Positions 14,471-19,560 of a stretch of 19,560 nt of DNA are shown piece by piece. The position numbers were made by a program, and so were the translations under genes. The DNA comes from Myxococcales bacterium (GTDB lineage Bacteria > Myxococcota > Polyangia > Polyangiales > Polyangiaceae). The notes below the pieces were generated by a model. The model was not told the origin of the DNA, searched no databases, and saw only the letters and a program-made list of their open reading frames with translations. Each line of letters opens with the position of its first letter. The stretch's first letter is position 1. Location: NCBI GenBank assembly GCA_003151595.1, contig PLXW01000099.1, positions 444 through 20,003 on the forward strand, given 5' to 3'.

Positions 14471-15265
14471 TCACTCCTTCCACAAGAGCACGGGAACGAT
14501 CGTCATGCCGACGAATGCGCTGTACGCGCGCGTGCTCGGAAAGTAGCCGACGTCACCGCCGGCGTCGAAGACGAGCCACGGCTTCGGCGTGTGCGTGATC
14601 GCGAACAGCAGCCCCGCGTCGCGCGCAGCGATCGGAGCCGCGTTCGTGAAGTAGTACGTCTCGGCCATGATGCCGAAGGGCGCGAAGAGGTTCGTCGACA
14701 GCGCAAACGCCGCCATCGCCTGCGGAAGGGGCGCGCCGTCGAGGCGCCAGGCGTTGAACCCCACGTTGAAGTCGGCATGCACGGGACCGAAGTCCTTGGT
14801 CACGTAGGCGAGCAGGAGCGCGTCGACGGTGCGCGCGTAGCCCGCGCCTTCGAAGGTCGGCGCGCTGATCGTCGCCGAGAGCGAGAGCGACGGCACGGCG
14901 CGCGATTGATCGACGAGGTGAAGCTTGATCCCCGCCGTCACGTCGTCGAAATAGCGCGCGCTCGGTCCGTCGTGCGTCGTCGTGTAGCCGTTGCTCCCGA
15001 CCTGCAGCTGCGCCCACTTCGCGAGCGTGAGCTTGGCGAGGAACGGGAACGTCCACTGCCGCGCCGCCGGGCCGATGCGCCGAAAGAGCATTCCCGTTTC
15101 GAGCTCGAAGGCGCCGGGGGGGACGACGTCCGCGGTGCACGCGATCGTCGGCCGGCACGGGAGAGCCCTGGTTTCGTCGTCGGGCGTCGACGCGGCGCGG
15201 GCGCTCGAGGGCGAAGCGAGCGCGACGAATGCGAGAGACGCCGCGAACCAAGGAGGAAGGCGCAA
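14471..15265 (-). CDS. Outer-membrane beta-barrel-like protein (PF13557-like)
   Basis: 264 residues if started at TTG 15265, which gives a compact signal peptide MRLPPWFAASLAFVALASPSSARA. An in-frame GTG at 15316 would add 17 residues ahead of it; neither start has a clear ribosome site. The mature protein begins with a short Cys-containing segment (CRPTIAC), then PPGAFELETGM, followed by regularly alternating strand-like segments such as LTLAKWAQLQVGSNG, ADFNVGFNAW and MAETYYFTN, ending MTIVPVLLWKE. This pattern matches the transporter/phenol-degradation outer-membrane family PF13557. Substrate unknown. It is the first gene of the likely three-gene unit with the zinc peptidase (12 bp gap). 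Confidence 0.8.
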   Translation of the reverse strand: MRLPPWFAASLAFVALASPSSARAASTPDDETRALPCRPTIACTADVVPPGAFELETGMLFRRIGPAARQWTFPFLAKLTLAKWAQLQVGSNGYTTTHDGPSARYFDDVTAGIKLHLVDQSRAVPSLSLSATISAPTFEGAGYARTVDALLLAYVTKDFGPVHADFNVGFNAWRLDGAPLPQAMAAFALSTNLFAPFGIMAETYYFTNAAPIAARDAGLLFAITHTPKPWLVFDAGGDVGYFPSTRAYSAFVGMTIVPVLLWKE

Positions 15266-15424
15266 GGAGCCGACGCAATTAACGGAAGCGCCCGCAAAAG
15301 GCCAGCCCGCGACCACCGCGCTGATGTAGGCAGAGAGAGGCAAGGCAGTGCGCGATTCGCCTTCGAATGCGCGAAACGCCGCTCGGTGAATGACGCGCCT
15401 GCCCCGGGAAACAGATAGGCTCGA

Positions 15425-15607
15425 ATGATGCGACTCGCTTCGTGGCCGAACCTTCTCTCGTTCATGGTCGTCGCCGTCGGCGCACCGACCTTGCTGTGGT
15501 TCGGGTGGTCCTTGTGGACGTCTCTCCTCGCCGTCGGGACCGCAGTCGCATTCATCGTGGTCGTCTCGCACGTGATCGGGACGTACCGCGTCGGCCACGC
15601 GATCTGA
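15425..15607 (+). CDS. 60-residue two-helix membrane protein, hypothetical
   Basis: The ORF starts ATGATG at 15425 with AGG upstream and encodes two hydrophobic segments, about 10-27 (LLSFMVVAVGAPTLLWFG) and about 32-52 (SLLAVGTAVAFIVVVSHVIG), ending in TYRVGHAI. Its hydrophobicity pattern is that of a real membrane protein, and the region is not covered by another likely gene. The 159-bp space before it holds a bulged hairpin at 15350-15372 but no clear promoter. Glyoxalase follows after 36 bp, so they may share a transcript. I do not recognise a family. Confidence 0.6.
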   Translation: MMRLASWPNLLSFMVVAVGAPTLLWFGWSLWTSLLAVGTAVAFIVVVSHVIGTYRVGHAI

Positions 15608-15643
15608 TCGCGCCTCGCCCATCGAAGGGCTAGCCTCGCGGGC

Positions 15644-16027
15644 ATGCGCATCCTGCACACGATGCTCCGCGTGAACGATCTCGCGGCGTCCAAGCGTTTC
15701 TACTGCGAGGTCCTCGGCATGAAGATGCTCCGCGAGCAGGAGTATCCGGACGGCAAGTTCACGCTCTGCTTCGTGGGGTACGCCGACGAGGCGAGCAGCG
15801 CCGTCATCGAGCTCACGTACAACTGGGATCGTTCGAGCTACACGCTCGGCGACGCGTTCGGGCACGTGGCCATCGGCACCGAAGACGTCTACGCCGCGTG
15901 CGAACGCATTCGCGCCGCCGGCGGCAAGATCACGCGCGAGCCGGGCCCGATGAAGCACGGCAAGACCGTCATCGCGTTCGTCGAGGATCCGAACGGCTAC
16001 AAGATCGAGCTGATCCAGCGCGCCTGA
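15644..16027 (+). CDS. gloA: Lactoylglutathione lyase (glyoxalase I)
   Basis: 127 residues with the length and order of the short, Ni-type glyoxalase I. The four metal ligands of the E. coli enzyme fall at identical positions: H5, E56, H74 and E122. Signature stretches are [46 protein letters not shown] and [14 protein letters not shown]. It isomerises the glutathione-methylglyoxal hemithioacetal to S-lactoylglutathione in the cytosol, a detoxification step. The acceptor thiol in this organism is assumed, not shown. The ribosome site is weak. No glyoxalase II gene is in the window. Its stop is 12 bp from the convergent kinase stop. Confidence 0.95.
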   Translation: MRILHTMLRVNDLAASKRFYCEVLGMKMLREQEYPDGKFTLCFVGYADEASSAVIELTYNWDRSSYTLGDAFGHVAIGTEDVYAACERIRAAGGKITREPGPMKHGKTVIAFVEDPNGYKIELIQRA

Positions 16028-16039
16028 CGCGCGACCGCG

Positions 16040-17365
16040 CTACTTCGCGGGCGCGGTCGCCGCGGGCTTCGGCTGCGGAGGCGCGTCGTGCGAGCGGGTG
16101 GCGATGGCGACCGCCGCGAGCACGCCTCCGACGAGGACCAGCACGGCCGCGAAGATCCACGCGGCGATCGGCGCCTTCTGCGCGGGCGCCATCACACGCG
16201 CGGCGGGCTGCGTCTGCGCCATCCGATTCGGCTCGGACGCCGGCGCGGACGCGCGACTCGGTTCGTTCGGACCCGAGTGCATGACCGTCTGCGCGTAAGG
16301 GTTCGACCCTTCGTGCGGCGTACCCGCGGGCTGCGACGCCGACGGCTGGTGCGGAAGCGACGAGGTGCGCGCGTCCATCAAGAAGTTCGCCCCCGACTGC
16401 ATCGGCGCGCGCATCGGCGGAAGGTTCGCCGCCGCGCCCGGGCCGCGAAGCAGCGTGACGATGTGCTCGACGGCGACCTGCGCCCGACGCGTCGTCGCGA
16501 ACGGCAGCAGCCCCTCGGCCAGCGCGGCGACGTCGGGCAATCGGTTCGCGACGTCCTTCTCCAGCGTCTTCGAGATCAGGGCCTCGAGCTCCGGCGGCGC
16601 GTCGGGCCTCACCTGGCGGAGCGGCTTCGGCGGATGCACGCCGATGGCGATCATGATCTCAGCCATCGTGCGCCCGTCGAACGGACAGAGACCGGTGATG
16701 AGCTCGTAGAGGATGACGCCGAGCTGCCAGACGTCGGACCGCGCGTCGATGCTCTTCTTCCCGAGCAGCTGCTCGGGCGACATGTACAGCGGCGAGCCGA
16801 TGACCGCGCCGTTCGCCGTGAGCGGCGGCTTGGTGGGGTCGCTGTTGAGCAGTTTGGCCACGCCGAAGTCGAGCACCTTCACGAGCGCCGAGCCGTCGGC
16901 GCGCGTGGTGAGGAAAAGATTCGCGGGCTTCAGATCGCGGTGCACGATCCCGAGCGCGTGCGCCTCGGCGAGCGCCGAGCACGCCTGGATGACGCAGTCT
17001 ACCGCCTGCGCGATCTCGAGCTTGCCGCGCTTCTCGAGGAGCACGCCGAGATCGCTCCCGGTCAAGTACTCCATCACCATGTACGGCGCGCCGGTCTCCA
17101 GCGTGCCGACGTCGGAGACGCGCGCGACGTGCTCCCCTTTGATGCGCACCGCCGACTGCGCCTCGCGGAGGAAGCGCGCTGCGACCTCGCTGCTTCCGCT
17201 GTGCTCGGGCTTGAGGAACTTCAAGGCGACGCGCTCGCCGAGGTGCACGTGCATCGCCGCGACGACGACGCCCATCGCGCCTTCGCCGAGGACCTTCTCC
17301 ACGCGGTACTTGCCCGCGAGGATGTCCCCTTCTTTCACCGGCGCTTGCGTCGGAAGTTCGCTCAC
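16040..17365 (-). CDS. Membrane-anchored Hanks-type Ser/Thr protein kinase
   Basis: 441 residues from GTG 17365 with GGTGAA just upstream. The kinase domain spans about 20-290: glycine loop LGEGAMGVV (26-34), Lys49 in ALKFL, Glu67, HRDLKPAN (142-149), DFG (167-169) and SPEQ (196-199) after GSPLYM. All catalytic residues are intact. A Pro/Ser/Ala-rich juxtamembrane region (about 305-398) leads to one membrane helix (about 399-422) and a short Pro/Ala tail of about 18 residues. The kinase is therefore cytoplasmic and tethered, with almost no external sensor. The target is unknown. The upstream gene on the same strand is another kinase, 42 bp away, so the two may form an operon. Confidence 0.94.
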   Translation of the reverse strand: MSELPTQAPVKEGDILAGKYRVEKVLGEGAMGVVVAAMHVHLGERVALKFLKPEHSGSSEVAARFLREAQSAVRIKGEHVARVSDVGTLETGAPYMVMEYLTGSDLGVLLEKRGKLEIAQAVDCVIQACSALAEAHALGIVHRDLKPANLFLTTRADGSALVKVLDFGVAKLLNSDPTKPPLTANGAVIGSPLYMSPEQLLGKKSIDARSDVWQLGVILYELITGLCPFDGRTMAEIMIAIGVHPPKPLRQVRPDAPPELEALISKTLEKDVANRLPDVAALAEGLLPFATTRRAQVAVEHIVTLLRGPGAAANLPPMRAPMQSGANFLMDARTSSLPHQPSASQPAGTPHEGSNPYAQTVMHSGPNEPSRASAPASEPNRMAQTQPAARVMAPAQKAPIAAWIFAAVLVLVGGVLAAVAIATRSHDAPPQPKPAATAPAK

Positions 17366-17407
17366 GGTTTCACCAGGATCGCGGAAGCCATCGAAGCCTG
17401 CAAGGAA

Positions 17408-18280
17408 TCACGGAACCGCCGCATCGAATGCGCGCACCAAGTCGTCCATGCTCGGGAAGCGGGCGGCGGGGGTCTTGGCCATCGCGCGCGTGACGAGCGC
17501 GTCGATCGCCGCGGGAATTTCCGGCGCGGAGAGGCGGATCGAGGGCGGGTTCTGCGTGAGGATGGCTTCGATGATCTTCACGGTGCCGTCACCGTCGCCC
17601 CACGGGATGCGCCCGGCCAGGACCTGGTACGCGAGCACGGCCCAGCCGAATTGATCCGTGGCCGGGCCCCACCCCTGGTTGCCGAAGCGTTCGGGCGCCA
17701 TGTACGCGGCGTTTCCGATCACGCGAACCCGTCCGCCGCTGGGAAGCCGTCCGTCGATCGGCGCCGCGGCGAAACCGGCGGCGCGATCGATCGAGCGGCG
17801 CGCGACTCCGAAATCGAGCAGGCGGATCGCGCCGTCGCGACGCACCAGCACGTTGCTCGGCTTCACGTCGCGGTGCACCAGCCCTGCGCGATGGATGTCG
17901 GCGAGCGCACCGGCGAGCTCGCGGATCGACCGGAGCTTCCACGGCAGCGCGGCTTGCGGGCGATCGGCGATCACCTCCGCGAGCGATCGCCCTTCGATGT
18001 AATCGCGAACCAGGTACGGCTCGCCGTTCAGCTCTCCGACCTCGTGCACGCGCACGACTCGCTCGTGTTGAAACGCCGCCGCGGCGCGCGCCTCGCGGAT
18101 CATTCGCTGCGCCCACGCCCGGTGGTCCTCGGCGCGCGACCCCGGCTCGATGAGAAAGAACTTGAGCGCCACCTTCCAGTTCGTGTCGCGCTCGATGGCG
18201 AGAAAGACCTCGCTCATCGGCCCTCGCCCCAGCTCCTGCTGAAGCGCGAACCGACCGATGACTTCGCCGACTTTGAGCAT
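17408..18280 (-). CDS. Soluble Hanks-type Ser/Thr protein kinase
   Basis: 290 residues, nearly all kinase domain: glycine loop LGRGPMSEV (17-25), Lys40, Glu63, HRDVKPSN (136-143), DFG (156-158) and MAPER (194-198). The catalytic set is complete. The activation segment between DFG and APE is somewhat long (about 38 residues) and rich in Ala/Gly/Arg. There is no membrane helix and no added sensor domain, so input must come through protein contacts. It is encoded immediately before the membrane-tethered kinase (42 bp gap), which suggests a possible two-kinase relay; this is inferred from position. It is divergent from the Uma2 gene across 161 bp, which contains the palindrome GTGGCCGGGCCAC at 18338-18350. 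Confidence 0.93.
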   Translation of the reverse strand: MLKVGEVIGRFALQQELGRGPMSEVFLAIERDTNWKVALKFFLIEPGSRAEDHRAWAQRMIREARAAAAFQHERVVRVHEVGELNGEPYLVRDYIEGRSLAEVIADRPQAALPWKLRSIRELAGALADIHRAGLVHRDVKPSNVLVRRDGAIRLLDFGVARRSIDRAAGFAAAPIDGRLPSGGRVRVIGNAAYMAPERFGNQGWGPATDQFGWAVLAYQVLAGRIPWGDGDGTVKIIEAILTQNPPSIRLSAPEIPAAIDALVTRAMAKTPAARFPSMDDLVRAFDAAVP

Positions 18281-18441
18281 GCGTGGTGACGCTCACGATT
18301 GTAGACGGAATCGCGAGCGTCCGTGGCCAGCGCGTTTTGTGGCCGGGCCACTCGGGCGCAAGGGGCAACCCCGCGACTCTTCACGATCCGCGCGACGGTC
18401 CGAACGCTGCACCACGCAAAGCCATGGGCTACCCTTCGAGC

Positions 18442-19005
18442 ATGCCTTCGCAGTCGTCGACGAGCGCGAACGCCCCGTACACGTGGGACGACTTCGTCGC
18501 GCTCGGAGAAGACGACGTGCGCGAGCTCATCGACGGTGAGCTCGTGGAGGTCGAGGTGCCGACGCTGGATCACGAACGAGTCGTCAGGGAGCTCGTGATC
18601 GAGCTCGGTCTCTGGTGTCGCGGGCACGGAGGTGAGGTGCTCGCGTCGGGCTACAAGATGCGCATCTCAGTGCGCAGCGGGGTGATGCCTGACGTCCAGC
18701 TTTATCGAAAGGGGAACGAGATCGCGGGCGATCAGAACCAAGGCCTCGCTCATGGCCGCGCCGATCTCGTCGTCGAGGTGATCTCTCCTTCCAGCCGTGG
18801 CTACGACCGCGTGACCAAGCTTCGCTGGTACGCGCAGCTCGGCCTGCCCGAGTATTGGATCATCGATCCGGAGGGGCGAACGCTCGAGCGCCTCGTGCTC
18901 CACGACGGGTCGTACGTGATCGCCGCTTCGCTCGAAGGCGAAGAGACGTTTCGGCCGGAGAGCTTCGAAGGGCTGGAGATTTCGTTGGCGCGGTTGTGGG
19001 GGTGA
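18442..19005 (+). CDS. Uma2-family (DUF820) PD-(D/E)xK-fold putative endonuclease
   Basis: 187 residues. It opens with the typical YTWDDFVAL, followed by ELIDGELVEV, and continues to the restriction-like core: D84 in MPDVQL, E112 in VVEVISPSS with the following Ser-Pro, K126 in RVTKLRWYAQLGLPEYWIID, and D142. These are the conserved positions of Uma2/DUF820 proteins, which share the PD-(D/E)xK nuclease fold. Their biological role is not established; many copies occur in cyanobacteria and myxobacteria. ATG 18442 gives the usual N-terminus; ATG 18424 in frame would add six residues. No transposase, toxin or restriction gene is adjacent. Its stop is 4 bp from the convergent gene stop. Confidence 0.9.
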   Translation: MPSQSSTSANAPYTWDDFVALGEDDVRELIDGELVEVEVPTLDHERVVRELVIELGLWCRGHGGEVLASGYKMRISVRSGVMPDVQLYRKGNEIAGDQNQGLAHGRADLVVEVISPSSRGYDRVTKLRWYAQLGLPEYWIIDPEGRTLERLVLHDGSYVIAASLEGEETFRPESFEGLEISLARLWG

Positions 19006-19009
19006 GAGC

Positions 19010-19560
19010 TCACGCCACGTCTGGCTTCGCACCACCGCGCGAGCACGCGCCGCTCTTCTGATACGGCTGCCCCGCGAGCCGCTTCAGCGCCGTCGTCGCG
19101 CGCCACTTCATGTACGCCTCGTTGAACTTCACCGAGTCGCCCGGCGCGAAGAACGGGTTCTTGCACCCCGTGAGGTACACGAGCGCGAGCACCTGCTCGG
19201 CGACGCTCACCGGGCACCCCTCGAACCGCACGTACGTGACGCCGCGCGACTCGTGCACCTTGGTGCGGACGTTGACGAGCTTCGCGTAGATGTCGTCGTG
19301 CTTGGCGTGGTGGGGATCCTTGGTCGATCGATCCTTGTAGGTGCTCCTGATCTGAACGAGCTCCGATCCGATCTCCCCTTCCCACTTCACGCAGTCGCCG
19401 ATGAAGACGACCTTCTCGCCCGGCTTCGCGTCGATGGGCCCTTCGTACGCGCCGAACACGACGTGCAGGCGCGGCGACTTCTGATCGAAGTCCTGATCGA
19501 ACTGCCGGAGGATCTCGACCGCCTCTTCGATGGCCCCCGGGCACCCTCCCCAGCAGTAGT
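19010..19560 (-). CDS. Unidentified Cys-containing protein, C-terminal part, 5'-truncated by window
   Basis: The frame is open from the window edge (first full codon at 19558) to TGA 19010-19012, about 182 codons; GTG 19459 is not a convincing start because the upstream codons continue the same protein. Visible features are CWGGC near the edge, VVFIGDC, FEGCPVSVAEQVLAL, YLTGCKNPFF and SGAC near the end. The spaced cysteines, most beside Gly, suggest metal or Fe-S binding, but no standard CxxCxxC ferredoxin motif is present in this part. I do not recognise the family with confidence. It is convergent with the Uma2 gene (4 bp between stops). Confidence 0.72.
   Translation of the reverse strand, partial: YCWGGCPGAIEEAVEILRQFDQDFDQKSPRLHVVFGAYEGPIDAKPGEKVVFIGDCVKWEGEIGSELVQIRSTYKDRSTKDPHHAKHDDIYAKLVNVRTKVHESRGVTYVRFEGCPVSVAEQVLALVYLTGCKNPFFAPGDSVKFNEAYMKWRATTALKRLAGQPYQKSGACSRGGAKPDVA

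Noticed and set aside
15350..15372. A bulged hairpin with ATTCG/CGAAT inner stem and GCGC outer pairs
   Set aside because: It is short, lacks a U-tract, and sits in a divergent region. GC-rich DNA makes such hairpins often.
15266..15958. An upstream extension of the barrel-like protein's open frame by about 230 codons
   Set aside because: The extension runs antisense to glyoxalase and the small membrane protein, is Arg/His-rich, and would bury the signal peptide.
16088..18289. A 733-codon open frame on the plus strand opposite both kinases
   Set aside because: Its composition is Arg/Ala/His-heavy with no recognisable motif. Both kinases on the minus strand have full catalytic signatures.
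18338..18350. The palindrome GTGGCCGGGCCAC between kinase and Uma2 genes
   Set aside because: It is all-GC in the core, with arms of 6 bp. It is expected fairly often in this composition, so it is mentioned only as context.
18442..19005. The Uma2 protein as part of a defence or transposon island
   Set aside because: No transposase, restriction, methylase, toxin or terminal repeats were found around it.

Overview
The window is a GC-rich bacterial chromosome segment with dense coding on both strands. It suggests a myxobacterium-like organism (Myxococcota, probably class Polyangia). The reasons are several predicted lipoproteins with Asp/Gly/Ser-rich stretches after the lipid cysteine and Cys-rich or propeller-like bodies, two adjacent Hanks-type Ser/Thr kinases, and an ECF sigma operon full of Ala/Pro-linker envelope proteins. 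This is inferred from protein style; there is no rRNA to confirm it. No tRNA, rRNA, CRISPR, insertion sequence or phage gene was seen.

Layout. 1-1376: the 3' end of a phosphoketolase gene, translationally coupled to acetate kinase (phosphoketolase bypass, acetyl-phosphate to acetate plus ATP). 1363-3300: a large Cys-rich/propeller lipoprotein on the opposite strand. 3411-5520: an orphan single-domain response regulator, an atypical SDR with Phe in place of the catalytic Tyr, and a class I methyltransferase, alternating in strand. 5504-7261: a second propeller-like lipoprotein. 7500-10420 (minus strand): an envelope protein, an ECF sigma factor, a one-TM anti-sigma-like protein and a Cys-rich lipoprotein; the last three are joined by two ATGA start/stop overlaps. 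10430-11177: a small winged-helix-like protein and a small low-affinity iron permease family protein. 11396-12667: an ArsB/CitMHS-like transporter. 12678-15265 (minus strand): outer-membrane barrel-like protein, lipoprotein zinc peptidase (PF10023-like) and Cys-rich lipoprotein, probably one transcript. 15425-16027: a 60-residue membrane protein and glyoxalase I. 16040-18280: a membrane-anchored and a soluble Ser/Thr kinase. 18442-19005: a Uma2-type nuclease-fold protein. 19010-window end: the C-terminal part of an unidentified Cys-containing protein.

The genes fall into a central-metabolism end piece, two likely cell-envelope transcription units, and scattered signalling and stress genes. 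The strongest candidate for an undescribed system is the sigma/anti-sigma/Cys-rich lipoprotein cassette with its upstream envelope protein. At window scale, strands alternate very often, and all seven convergent gene pairs end within 12 bp of each other or overlap, leaving no room for ordinary separate terminators. An 8-mer, CAAACGTA, occurs in three promoter-type regions, two of them within inverted repeats.
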